The position numbers and the translations under genes were made by a program. This document shows, piece after piece, positions 1-12,400 of a DNA stretch of 64,000 nucleotides. Where the stretch lies: contig NC_060021.1 in assembly GCF_021134715.1 (NCBI RefSeq), positions 10,386,501-10,450,500 of the forward strand, given 5' to 3'. Within the stretch, counting starts at the first letter, position 1. Every line of letters starts with the position of its first letter. Source of the stretch: Daphnia pulex. Lineage: Eukaryota > Arthropoda > Branchiopoda > Diplostraca > Daphniidae. The notes below the pieces were generated by a model. The model was not told the origin of the DNA and searched no databases. It saw only the letters and a program-made list of their open reading frames with translations.

Positions 1-189
1 ATCCTGGTGATGGTTGTGCTGTGTGGCTGTCGGTGTGCCCAAGTCGACACTCACTGCAGGGCTGCGACCATTTGGTCGCCGCCATATTTCTCCTGCCCGT
101 TTCCCGCTGAGGCGGTGACGGCCCTCAAAGCGGAGCCCCCTGAGCGCCTTGAAAGTCGTCGTGTCCCGGCCCAAGCGCAGATATATACA

Positions 190-249
190 ACACACACACA
201 CACATAGATATATATATATATATGTACATGTGTGTGTGTGTGTGTGTGT
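190..249. repeat. Compound (CA)n-(TA)n-(TG)n microsatellite, self-complementary
   Basis: A CA run is followed by a TA run and then a TG run. The CA arm is the reverse complement of the TG arm and the TA core is self-complementary, so the whole block can fold into a hairpin or cruciform of about 60 nt. Short interruptions lie at the arm-core junctions. Confidence 0.9.
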
Positions 250-613
250 AGATGTGTATACGCAACAACCGTGCGCGGCGCTAAAGAAGCGAGAACAGGT
301 GTGCGATAGAGCCTCATCTTCCTCCTCTCCATGCAGCGACCCCCCTGCGAGCGCCAAATAAAATAAAATGAAATAAAAATAAAATCGAAAGAAAAAAGAA
401 AAAGAAAAAACCTTTATTTCTTTCTTTCTCTTTCTTCTTGTCCTATAACACAAACATTCCTCCAGCGCTATATATCGCGATGAGCTGTGTTACCTGTGCC
501 ACTACCGTGGCAAGTTTTTATCTTTTTTCTCTGTGTCCTTTTATTTTTTTAACACGACGATGTGGCCCAGGTGAGAACCATTTCAGTCGCGCATTAGTAG
601 CTCTCTCTCTATA

Positions 614-662
614 CGTGTACGTGTGTGTGTGCTGTGTGTACGTATGTGTGTGTGTGTGTGTA
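614..662. repeat. Imperfect TG microsatellite
   Basis: TG dinucleotides interrupted by TACG and CTG steps. It is a simple repeat with no sign of coding. Confidence 0.85.
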
Positions 663-874
663 CATCTTTAAAAACCACCGCGTGTCGTAATCATTCGGAA
701 TATCCGCTCGAGGCCGTCTATTAGTTAGTTCTCCGAGCACGACCGCTAATGCTTTTCTCTCAATTTGTGAGTTTCTTTCTTTTCTTTTCTTTTTAAATGC
801 ATTTTTATTGTTATGATTATTATTTTTTGTTTTTTTCTTTTCTTTTCTTTCTTTTTTTATAGGGAGATGATGTT

Positions 875-905
875 GGGGGTTGGGGAGGGTGGTTGGGTGG
901 GTGGG
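875..905 (+). other. G-quadruplex-prone tract
   Basis: Six runs of three or more G (5, 4, 3, 3, 3 and 3) are separated by loops of 1-5 nt on the + strand. This exceeds the usual four-run pattern for an intramolecular G-quadruplex. Folding is an inference from the pattern; nothing nearby shows a function. Confidence 0.7.
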
Positions 906-2657
906 TGGTGAAGTGATAGCGTTTTCATGTTCACTTCTCGGATGTACAATTGTGTACGGCATATCCATCTGGCTGCTGCAATTCACTTGGAATGCCGCGC
1001 AATTTCGTCTCATTTGTCGACCCAAAAAAATAAAATTTAATAAAAAAAGGACATAAACATTTTTGGAGGCCTACCCGTTAAAACAAGAAAAATACCATAG
1101 GTAAAACTGAATCGTATCTGCCGTGCGGGTGTGTGTTTTTCTGTGAATATCCTGGGAGTAAGAATCAAGACGGCCGCTCAAAGGATTGACGTCACAATAA
1201 CGTTCAATAAAAGCTCGCCAACTTGATGAATGATTTCCGAGGGCGAGTGTGATTATTATTATTGTGTGTATAGAAAAGCAGCTTACACAACCGCAAAAAA
1301 AAAAAGACACACATAATAAAGCGAGAGCCGAGTCTGCTGATGGTGGCACGACGCTGCTGGATGCGTTCTCTCATTAGTGCGACGACACACGCAAAGAGTC
1401 CCGGTTCGAAAATCAATGACCGCGCGCCCGCGACGATGTGATGTGTTTATTAGATTTGGAGAAATCGGCAGACGGCGGCTAGAGCTATATAACAGCAACA
1501 ACCGTGGAAAACTTAAATGCCAGAGTAGAGAGTCTAGTACCGGTACACATACATATAAAATATATTAGACCCCGATGTAACAATTTGTTTCCGCTCCGAG
1601 AGCGCGGGCAAACCGATTTCATTTTTGAGATTTTTTGGTTTCGTTGTATAAATGAATTGTCTACAAGAAAAGGTGGTGGCGGCGGCACGCGAGGCAATTC
1701 CGCTGGCCGTTCATTATGTATTACGCCACAGCCGGGGTATTTTGTGTACGATTATATTTTTTAGATATTTAGATCTAATTCAAACAGGTTCTGCCCCGGG
1801 GTTTCTTTTTTTTAAATTTATAACAAATGCAGTTGCTGGGTTTTCCGAAAATGTCGTTCCCGGCGTGTGGAAAAACACGTACGTTTGCAAACACAGCCGT
1901 GCGCCAATGTTATTGCCAGCTTGGCCAGGCTACATGAAACTTGTTCGCACGATAAAATGGATACCGCGGCCGTTGCCAATGTCGACTGTTCCGAATACCA
2001 TCATCACTGAAGCGTTCGTGGTTTTTATTTATTAGAATGGGCGGATATTTCCACGACAACAACAACCCAAAAATATTACAAGATGGCGATTTTTCTACGA
2101 AACAGATAGTACAGTCGCTTTTCACGATCATTTTGAGCTCGTTGATTCTCTCTTCAAAGAAATAACGCGCATCATCGTCGTCGCTTATATGAGATAGACT
2201 GACTATAAATATCAACTTCCACCGTCAGATGATGATGATGAGGTTAAAGGCGCTATATACATCTGCAATTCTCGGCTACCGGCGACTCTCTTTTCATCGT
2301 CAGAGGCGCCCGCATATCCAATCGAATAGCCAATTAGTTCTGGTGATTCATTAGCCCGCGCCGACCAGCAGCCACATCAGCGCTATAGACGATAACCAAC
2401 AGCACAAGAGGTCAGGATGCCGGGGGTATACATAGGCAAACACACACACACACACTAAACAAGGCAAAAGTGGCTTATTAAAAAAATCACTCGAGTCCCG
2501 CAGCAAATGATTTTTCGCTTTCTCACAGCTCCAGGAATAATAATTAAAAAAGAAATCTGATGAAAAGATCTGAGAAAACGATCGTTTTCTTGTATATTTA
2601 TTTAGTTATATAATATTATAAACACAGCACAGAGCTATAGAGGAGAATATAACCGGG

Positions 2658-2664
2658 TATAAAA
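2658..2664 (+). promoter_or_regulatory. TATA-box-like heptamer
   Basis: A perfect TATAAAA sits in a GC-flanked context, 13 bp before a GAA/TTC hairpin. No gene start that I can support follows within 1 kb, so this may be a promoter for an unseen transcript or a chance match. Confidence 0.25.
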
Positions 2665-2676
2665 GCGGGTGTGGAG

Positions 2677-2718
2677 GAAGAAGAAGAAGAAGCTCGGCGG
2701 TTTCTTCTTCTTCTTCTT
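2677..2718. repeat. Inverted (GAA)5/(TTC)5 repeat
   Basis: A (GAA)5 run at 2677-2692 is followed after about 9 nt by a (TTC)5 run at 2702-2718. The arms are fully complementary, giving a stem of about 16 bp with a GC-rich loop. Confidence 0.85.
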
Positions 2719-4077
2719 TTCTGGCTGTTGGTTACATTCGCTATCAATTGATTCAATCAAGCCGCCATCACGAACGAGACCGCCGGTTTTATTCTCTCCT
2801 ATTCTCTCGGTCTCCTTTTGTCACTCCCTACGCTTTGACTCTCAATAGGCTCTCGTTATTACGCGGTGTTTGTGTGTGTGTGTGTGTGCGTCGTATCGGT
2901 CGGAAAAGAGCCCAAAGGGTTTAGGCGACGAAGAATTCGCCGGAAAAACACACACGGGGTACCATTTACGCCGTATAGATCCAACATTGTATACAATCCG
3001 CGTACATTATAAAAAAAAAGAATGCACATAGAAAAAAAGCCGTGGAATATTATAAGTGTGTATATACCCCCCAAAGAAAAAGCGACTGGGCAACAAACAA
3101 TAACAAGAGCGCTAAACTATTTCGACATTTTCCCCAATTTCCTTCCTGTTTCCGTCTGCCATATCCCCACCAAATAAGTCTCAATGTTCTATTCGCTTCG
3201 CTCGCAGCGACGTGTTGAAGTGGCTTCCAGCAGCTTCGCAACTCTTCAAATGCGACGTCGTCGACGCCGTCCCCCCCCCCCCTTTTTTTATCCTCCCATA
3301 CGGTAGTAGTACACACTCGATTCCCCCCTTCCGTGTGTGCATCTTTCACTATAAAGACATTTCTCCGGCCCAGATTTGCATATGTGGCGTTATGGACTAG
3401 ATGAGGTGATGGAGGGGGGTCGAACTGAATTGATTTGCTTAGTCGGGCTAGTCCAAGAGCTTTTCCGTCACCTCTTTGATATTCAACATTGGCACAGACC
3501 AGCAGCAGCAGCGCGTACTCAACGACCATCCGCACCGGAGATCAGTCGAACCAGTTCATCACCAGCGGCTGCTGGTGGTGCCACTTTTGAAGAGGGCGCG
3601 CCGCCAGTCTCTCTCGCTATCCTCCTCTTTGGATTATGTATATTTTCAATTCCTTTTTGTTTCGTCTTTTATTCACTCGGATGCGGCTACGAGAGCTCTT
3701 CTTATTCTTTTTTGATTCGTCTAGATATCCTAATCAGCTCTTCGTTATGTATACCAGTCAGATAGTGAAGTGGGCGTTGGCATTGGCGCGGGTCATCATC
3801 CACCCACCAGCGGTGTGTGTGACTCGGTTCAACATTTGTCGACAAACGTTGACAAAGACTGACACGTCTTCTTATATTTTTTCAGACGATTTTTAAGGGT
3901 TTCGTGTAAACTTTAACTTTTATCTTGTCTGTGGTGGGTGGGGTTAATCAAAGTTATTAAAACGAAAAATTGGATGTGGATATAATCCCGATCCGTTCAG
4001 CGGATGTATGAGCGAAGGGGGAGAAAAACCGCTTTTATCCTTTTTGGCGGATTGGATTTGGGGGGTCGATTTTTAAT

Positions 4078-5298
4078 AAATTCTAATCGATATCTTAAGT
4101 ATTGCTAAATGGACGATTAGTGTCGTCTGCTTCGTTTTCGTTTACAAGTATGAAAGCATGATGATACGTACAAGTTTCGAAAAAGAGACTAAGATTTCAT
4201 AGAAAAACCATGGTATAAATAAAACGGAACGATCACTTTTTTGGATGTGGATGCTCGAAAATAAAATTACGAAAATGTGGTCAGTTATGTCAACTTTGGT
4301 GTCGCAGTTTTCCATACTCTTCAATACTCCATGCTATTTTGGCGGGTAATTCTCAAAATAAAAATGGGATGACTGTGGGAGCTTTAATTGACGAGTTGTT
4401 ACTTCCAGACTAGCATTATCTATGGCAGTTTGTTTGCACTATATGTAACCTTTTCTTCTGTTCAGATTTCAGACTTGAGCCAACCATCGTATCAGCAAAG
4501 TTTTGCTTGTGCTGGACCTCCAGTCATATGATTTGACTGATGACCTCCTGACGTCAGCAACAATCACAGTATCATCACTAAGGTAATATTTTCCGTTACT
4601 TTTATTAACCCATGATGCATGACTTACACAGGTGCAGTATATTTCATGGAAACCTTCAATTCTCCTGTTAATTAACAATTAGGTTAACCCCTGGTTTACC
4701 CACTATCTCAATTTCAAATTTTCCTTGCTTGTTTTTGTTTCTGTAAACACACTTCGTAACTTATTGTTTAAATTTTTTAGATAACAGCATTCCCTGTAAT
4801 TGGAGAAACTTCCAGTGTCTGCCCATGCCGACTGCCATTCCAATGTCCTCGTGTACGCCCATGTGAATGTGGGTGTATTCACGAGGACTCCCGTTTACCC
4901 AAGTCCCTTCCCGGTGGATCCTTCTGTGGATGGAGCACCTGTGGATGCCTGGCTGTATTTCCCAGGCATAAAGGTAGGAAAAATTCATCCCTATTTTTTC
5001 TTTTTGACAGTTTTTGGTGGCGTTGATTATAATCGTTGCGAAGTATGGAGTACGATTATTCCTAGGCCATATACAGTTGGCTGAAACTGTTTTTCTTTGC
5101 CCTTCTTGTTTTTCTCAGTCAGGGTTCATTAAATTGCTCACAGTGCGAAGAACCAGTGCAGATCAGGCCTGTTTTTGTACCTCGTAACTTTGTCTATGGG
5201 TAAATAATCAAATTCAGAAAACATTTGAACTTGAAACACTTGAACAGAATTTTTGAAATGAACAAGAGGGTCTTGCCGCCACACCGGCACTTCCTGGT
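4078..5298 (+). repeat. Dispersed repeat, copy A
   Basis: This segment recurs in the same orientation at 24253-25589, with long stretches nearly identical by eye and differences by small indels. Both copies contain blocks that look like exons with splice borders: 4466-4582 (117 bp, ending AG|GTAA, preceded by a pyrimidine tract and CAG) and roughly 4781-4973 (preceded by TTTTTTAG, ending AAG|GTAGG). The first block, in the frame that is open in copy B, carries a stop in this copy. The second block is open in a cysteine-rich frame. It could be a transposon fragment, a duplicated gene fragment or a non-coding RNA family; I do not recognise it. No terminal inverted repeats or target-site duplication were obvious. 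Confidence 0.85.
4845..4888 (+). other. Stem-loop conserved between repeat copies
   Basis: GTCCTCGTG pairs with CACGAGGAC 44 bp end to end, with a second inner CCCA/TGGG pairing. The equivalent segment in copy B (25108-25151) keeps eight of the nine outer pairs. Confidence 0.6.
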
Positions 5299-8200
5299 AG
5301 AGACTTGGCCAGACTTTTGCGTAGGAAAAAGATTGATCGAGGTGGTAGATTGCGGTCGTTCAACACTTTGGCAGTCAACGAAAATCAAACGTTGCAAATC
5401 AAAGAAAATACAAGGGCGAAAAAGGATTGTCGTGTACTCGACCACTTGGAGATTGCTGGACGCTGGCGGGATATCTAAACAATTTCTAAAACTAGAAGGG
5501 GGGAATGTTGTTTGTATATTATACGGCATTTTCGGATTAGAGTCGCGAATTTGACCGGATTTATATATATTCGACCATTCTTATTGATATCCGACGGAGG
5601 GAAAATATTACCCACAGGTGATGATCATCCCCCATTTGTATTTATTTATTTGGTTTTTTTCTCATTGTCCTTTCACGGCAAATTTTCTCTTAGAAATGGC
5701 AAAGTAGAAGATAAACCCCGTCGAGCTTTTATTTGTGTATCGATGATGAGTATATATATGGCGCTTGGCAGTATATACGACAAAGTAGACATAAGGTCCA
5801 GATTTGGTGCTGGATCAAGTCGATGGGGGGCTTGTTTTGAGATTGAGCCGCTTAGAGGTGGTCATCACGTGTGATTTCTAGAGAGAGAGAGAGAAAAAAA
5901 ATATCAGACGACAGTTTAATAATATATACACAACACAGATTGTGTTTATTTGAGCTGACTGTGTGTGTGTGTGATGGTGTATTTAGCGGATATAAGAGGA
6001 GCGAAAAGCCGGGGCTCTATAATCCTATGGACCGCCCCATCACCCTCCGCGATGTCTATTGAATCCACAGCACAAACCCGAAATATACAATCGACCTAGA
6101 TTTTCCTTTTTTCTCTCTCTCTCTCTCTCTCCTGCGTGTACTACCTGGAAAGAGATGGACTGTCACCTTGGGTATACGGTTGGCTATGTGTTTTTGTGTT
6201 TCTGCATCGTTGCCATAATACGCAGCCGGCCCCCCCAACAGCAGCAGCAGCAGCAGATAGAGTCGTGTGTGTGTACACAAGCCAAAGCAAAAACTGGAAA
6301 ACTTCACATGGAAGCTTTCACATTGTCCCCTCACACTTTTCTTTTCAAGTCTCGCGTCTGTGATGGCTATATGGCGCTATCTCTATTCGATCCGACCCTG
6401 ATCTTTTTTATTTTATTTTGTACAAGGGGAATTCATCCAGCCATCCGCAAAAATCTTGGACGTAGACTCTCGCTTAGTTTAGTACTGTAAAAAATGCATA
6501 AATTCATACTGAAGGAATTCTCTTGTAATTATATATACTCGACTATCTTGACATGGCTGCGGGGCGAATGCGGTCTTAAAAGAAAAATCTAAAAAAAATA
6601 TTTATAACTGGACTGCTCGGCGTTTCAGAAGATGTCTAGAAAAGCGGAAATAATTCGGTTCTCCTTTTCTTTTTATTTCTTCTTCTTCTTCTCCTTTGGT
6701 TTTCTGGATCTTGACACTTCATCCAGCGCTCGCCTTTAAAGTCTCTCTCTCAATCAGGCTTCCGATCTTTTCGCCCTTCCATCTTGTTTGGAAAAGGCGA
6801 CCACCCACCAGTCCACCAACCAGAGGTTTACACACTTGTCTTCCAACCGTGCTGTATAAAAAAGCCGATGCTATCAGGTACTTTATAATCCCATCAACTC
6901 GATATAGAACTCAAAACGTGACAAGAAAAAACAAAAATAAGCGAGTGGCGCACATCAAGGGGGGAGAGAGAGAGAGAGAAACGGAATCATTTTCGGCTCT
7001 TTTGCCTTTGAAGCTCGACAGCATTTTTGAAAAAATCAAATTCGAGGCTCCGCAGAGATTATTATTTTGCACAGAGAGAGATTCCCACATCAAGTAAACA
7101 CACGGGCATTAGATATATTTGAAAAAAAGCCAATATTGATTTTCAGTCGACATCAAAGGAAGAAGACAAAAAATCGTTTCCGATGCGCACGGGGGTAAAA
7201 AGGCACGCAAAGTATTTATTGTTTGGCCAACAAGAAGAGCGTCTATATAATACAGCACTAACGGGTCACAAATAAATAACCCCATAACAGATAGAATCCA
7301 GTGCCCCCACAGCCAAAGGCGCATTTGAATTGGCGCTCTCTTCCTGCAACGCGGTGGATGGCGCAGTAGAAAATGTTGTTCAAAGGAAGAAGAAGAAGAT
7401 TTTTGTTTGTTTATGGGATTTGTCGCTGAGCTGCTGCTGGCGCATTCCGCCTTTCTTTTGGCTTTTATTTTTCGTTCGTGGGATTTGTTTTCTCTCTCTC
7501 TGGCCCGCATTCCACTACGGCGGACGAATCCGCGCCGCGGAGAAAATAACTGTCAACACCTCGTTCGAGAAAACAAACCCGCACAGTGTCTATGTATTCT
7601 CCTGTTAAAAACATGGCAACTTTTGGCTGCTGGCTTTTAGAAGAACTGGGCGCTTCTCCCGTCAGAAACAGTGCGGAAAAAGGGGGACGGATCGAGTTCG
7701 CTCGTCGGCTCTGCTCTGCCGAGCGCTCGTTGGTTTTTTTAATTTTCGCACGGCTCCAGATTTTTCTCAAGTGGGAGAGAAAGTAAGGCTCCGCCATTTT
7801 ATAAATGTTCCTCCAGAGTGTCTGTCTCCTCCCTATACGGTGGCGTGGAGTTTTTCCTTCTCTGCGTTTTGGTTGGAATCACTTGGGAAATCGGCGGCGG
7901 CGGGGGCTATAGAGTCATCTGATATTATAGAGCGTCGTCAAAAAAACAACATCGGGTTTCATTCACGTTCCCCACGCGCTGCCCGGGTCCGATCGGAGCT
8001 ATATAGACGACAAATCTCGCACAGATGGAGAGCACCACTTGTCATTGATGCGAGCTCGTTAGCGGTCCGGTACGCGACACTTTACTTCTCCGCTAATCAC
8101 GGAACACAAGTGAATTAAAAAAAAGGGGGGCGCTTTTGCATCTATCAAATATATATCTCTAAGCTATACAACCGAATATGTCTGCTGAGATTTTTAACCC

Positions 8201-9433
8201 GCCCCCTTTCACGCTTTAATGATCGTCGAAGACAGAAACTATGGCAGCAAAAATATGTGAAACTGGCGATGTAAGCGGTGTTGCGTTACGTTGGAGTCAC
8301 AAGTCGTCACACTCTCCCCCCCAAGGGGAATAAAGAGAGTCTGTACATGTATGCTGTGCTCGTTACTCTCTAAGGTATATACAACCGTGGCATCGGGTTG
8401 GCGTAGCAATTATTTGTTACACTTTTTTGACGTAATGTCAACCGTCGGCGTCTATTTATTTTTTTTTGTTATTTGACGTCTCCCCTTTTTTTCTGCTGTG
8501 TTCAGCTCTCACAATTGATCGAACAAAACAAACTCGTGCCAGAAAAAGAGCTTGTTTATAGCCTGCATTGTATGTATACTAAACGTGGCGCGTAGTTTGA
8601 ATTCTACAACGCAGTTGACCAACAAAGAAAAAATTTAGAAAAAACGAAATAGATTTTATTTATTCAAGGAAACGGTTAAGCACGTTATTGACGTCCGGTG
8701 GCACGAGATAGCGGAGGCGGAAGAGCCAGCTATAGTGTTCTGGCTGTGTTAATGCGGGCCTCTTGACAAATGAAGAAGAACCAAAGTCCGGATATCAGAT
8801 TATGCAGATACACGCAGAACCGGATATTTCCCACTTCATGGGGACTCGACTAGTCAAAGTTCATCCCGGAAATGAAGCGGAAACGCATTCTTCAAAACGG
8901 ATATTTGTCGACTCGTGCTGCTGGTTTCTGATAGTCATCACTGGCTGATGGCTCAGTTACACAAATGCGCTGCTATACCCACAAGGGACAGGGTATAAGA
9001 GGATTAGGAAAAGCCGAAATCATATTGTTATTGCGTCAATTGTTTATTATAGATTTCCCGACTATATTGCGTTAATATTGCTCCACAGAAAACTGCAATT
9101 GCGATTAATTAATTGCCATAAAATTTCAGATTTGTCAATGAATTTACACTTAGGTAAAAAAACCAAAGATGTTATTTAAACTACTGCAGCACAATCAGTA
9201 TGAATTGAATCAATAAAAGGTGAAACCCAACCCAATTGATCACCAGTATTTGTAGTGATATTAATTGAAAAAAGTTGAAGTGAACGTGTGTTAAGTTGAC
9301 AGGGGGGGGGAATTGTAGAGGCTTCATAACATACAAAAAACCGTCACAACGTTAATGGAATCAAGAATCTCCGTTCAATTCTATATCGATGCAAAATTTA
9401 GGGCCAATAATCCGTTCGATTTTGTATATAGGC

Positions 9434-12400
9434 CTACTTGACTTTGTTGTTCTTGATATCGATCATCGCACACTTTAAGAGAAAATGAAAAATTACCAAA
9501 TGATTTGGCTAAAAATAGCGTTGAATAAAAACTTACAGTTTTATCGTGTCTGGCGACTCCCAGAATTGTTCCGCCCTTTTGCCACGCAATTTTGTTGATG
9601 GGTGCTTCGAAATTTTTAAATGTGCTAACAATGCGACCATTCTATAGGAGATAGGGATACAAATGTAGATTAAGAGATTGCATATCTATTTTCAGGCTGG
9701 TTATCTACATCGAGATAAGAGTTTCTCGATCTTTAAAAAAAGCGGGAAACGCTGCTTTAATTACGAAACCAGTTTAGTTATTTGAATGACAGTACAATGG
9801 GCAACATTAAAGATAAAGAATATACTTACATGGACGTTCCATATTTCAACTGCACCGTTTTCGTTGCCAGTTGCGAGCATTTTACCATCAGAGGAGAACG
9901 AAAGGCAAGTCATTTTGGACGGTTTCGTCTTGGATTCCAGTCGGTGGACTATCGCTTGCCTTTTGACGTCCAAAATTTGAGCTGTTTGATCGTCCGAACA
10001 GCTGTTGTCACAATAAGAAAGAAATAATGTATAGCTCGATTTTGTTGATAATATAATTTCCAAATTATAATATACCTGGCAAGATATCGATTAGATCCCG
10101 CGGGACTCCATTGAACGGCATTCACCGGTCCTTTATGACCTGTGTATTCTTGCAAAAAGGGTGGCACGAATGGGGTCCAAATCTTTGAAAATAGTAGCCC
10201 ATTATTCAGCGAATTCGCCATCAGATAATCTAGAAGAATTACTTGTAATCTAATGTGAACCATACACTTACTTTTACAGTTTTGTCACTGGAACATGAAG
10301 CCAATAGGAATCGCTCATTATCCCATTGCAAACATTTGACCCAGCCCTTGAATAAAGGATTCAGATAAACAAATGGTTACGCTTGTTGAAGGTGAATGAT
10401 TTGAAAATTATCGCAGTTTACCCGGTGTCCTGTGTAGGCAAACTGGGGTCTGTCGACCAGCCTAATATCACCAAAGAACATCTTGCCGCTCATGTCGCAG
10501 GATGCAAACGTGTTTTCAGACTGCCAGTCAAAATCCCAAACAGCGCTTTTGTGGTATGTGAAATTTTGGACGCAATTCTGACCAACGGCATTCCAGACTT
10601 TCACGAGCTGATTGGAGACGTTTCGTTATTTTTTTTTTTTTTTTGCTTTTAACAAATGATTAAACACATTTCTAATATATGAGTACCGTGTCGCGTCCAC
10701 CGGTTGCCAGGAATTTCCCTTCGTGGCTCCATTTCAGTGCCAGAATCTCTCCGTGGTGTTGCTTTTGTCGATAAAGGTTGGTTCCACTGGATGTCCAGAA
10801 GGAAATCCATCCTTCTCTGGATCCTGTGGCAAGTTGCGTTCCTTTAGACTATCAATAATTAAGGGAGGACCGTTTTATTATTACAAATCAAGCTGCTGTC
10901 ATAGTAGAAACATAAAACATTACATTCCATGCTAAACGATGGTCTTGGCCACCCGATTGCGATGTTTGGTTGTTTCCTTCGAATAAAAGAGGTGTGACGT
11001 CACTTAATTTGGGACCGAAATTCAGACAGACTGATTCGTTTTTTCTGGTGGAAGCCAGGATATTCTCAGTAGGATTCCACGCACAGGTAGACGTGCATTC
11101 TGTCATGTACGAGAAAAACCGTCATTTTGAATTTATTTTTTTAATGAATTTTTACGCCGATAATTTTACCGTTTATAGGCGGATAAGAGAATTCTGAAAT
11201 ATCTTTGATGGGAGTTGCGGGTCGCAGTTGAGTTGGAGATTGTGAACCAATTAATACTCTAGTAAGACAAGGAGAAGACTGCCGCGAGATGGATACATCT
11301 GTGATAGGAGTTGCAGGTGGGAGTTGAAGTGGAGATTGTGAATCAATTGATTCTCTAGTAGTAAGACAAGGAGAAGACTGCTGCGAGAGGTATATTTTCC
11401 TATTTTTTTTCGACCCGTCCTTGCTCCGACGATGGTTCGGCAGTGAAGTATATGGAACTGATGCCAAGAGAAATCCTATGAACCGTCTGGAGTCCAATAG
11501 AAAAGTACTGTTTGTCTCATCGTCTGCCGTTTCATTCACTCTAATTTCAATCTCGTTCGATGAGGTGTCGTCCCAACGAATAATTCCACTTAACATCCCA
11601 CATTCTCGTTGGTTATTTGATTGTACCAAAACTGAAACGAGGGCTCCGTCGAAAGAAGAAAACGTTTTCAGTGTTTCTGCTGCATTTTTCAAGTCATGTT
11701 CTGACTGAATAACGAATCCCTTGAAGTCAACATCAGAAGTTAACGGATCCAGGGTGGCAACAGACTGTTTGATGTCTTCGAAGCAGTCACGCAAGGTAAC
11801 CAGAGCGCGATCATTCTCGTCTACTAAACCATCGACACGCTCCTTCAGACGATTTACCGAGGATTGAATCGATGTGACTATGGCTCGCAAATCGTTTCTT
11901 TTAGAAATAGCCTTTTCCCAATTTGATAGCGACTGGCGGCCATGTGCTAATGCCTTCTCGGCAAATTTCAAAATGGTTGGAGAAACTGTCACAGTGCAGT
12001 GCTTATTATCGTGGCAAGCATCAAAAGCTAAATCCTGACAATCGCGACACCATTTTAATCCCGAGGAAGTTTCCTCGAAATTCTGATTGATAACGACTTG
12101 ACAGTGATCGGACAATCGACTGTAAATTGAGGAATATAGAACAAATTATAAAATAAGAAAACTATTTTTGTTTCTTCCTAAAATGTTACCCTTAAATACC
12201 TATCAACATTATTCGACAGTTTGTATATCCAGATGTCCATGAAGTCAAGAATATCTTGATTGGTTCGCAGAGCTTGATTGATGTCTTTCGATTGGATTGT
12301 TGTCAATACGCGACATAACGGACATCTTACTTGTAAAAATGAGGAATCCGAGGACTCCAATGTTTTCTGTAGGTTGTTTGTATTCAGAACCAAAATAAAA

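Larger units (their letters stand above)
1..9433. other. Gene-poor region rich in simple repeats
   Basis: I see no coding exon here that I can defend. Open frames of 60-160 codons occur on both strands, but they overlap one another, lack family similarity and often run through microsatellites. The sequence is full of CA, TA, GA and pyrimidine tracts, several TATA-like stretches, and one copy of a dispersed repeat (4078-5298). It could be intergenic DNA or a long intron of a gene lying to the left. It closely resembles the long introns of the puratrophin gene at the right of the window and contrasts with the more AT-rich compact cluster that begins at 9434. Confidence 0.6.

Noticed and set aside
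3050..3535. 161-codon minus-strand frame starting with a signal-peptide-like stretch
   Set aside because: It overlaps open frames on the other strand, passes through a poly-C tract, and shows no family similarity or splice support.
5871..5900. GA-rich and other short tandem repeats as possible CRISPR-like arrays
   Set aside because: These are microsatellites without spacers, in a eukaryotic genome.
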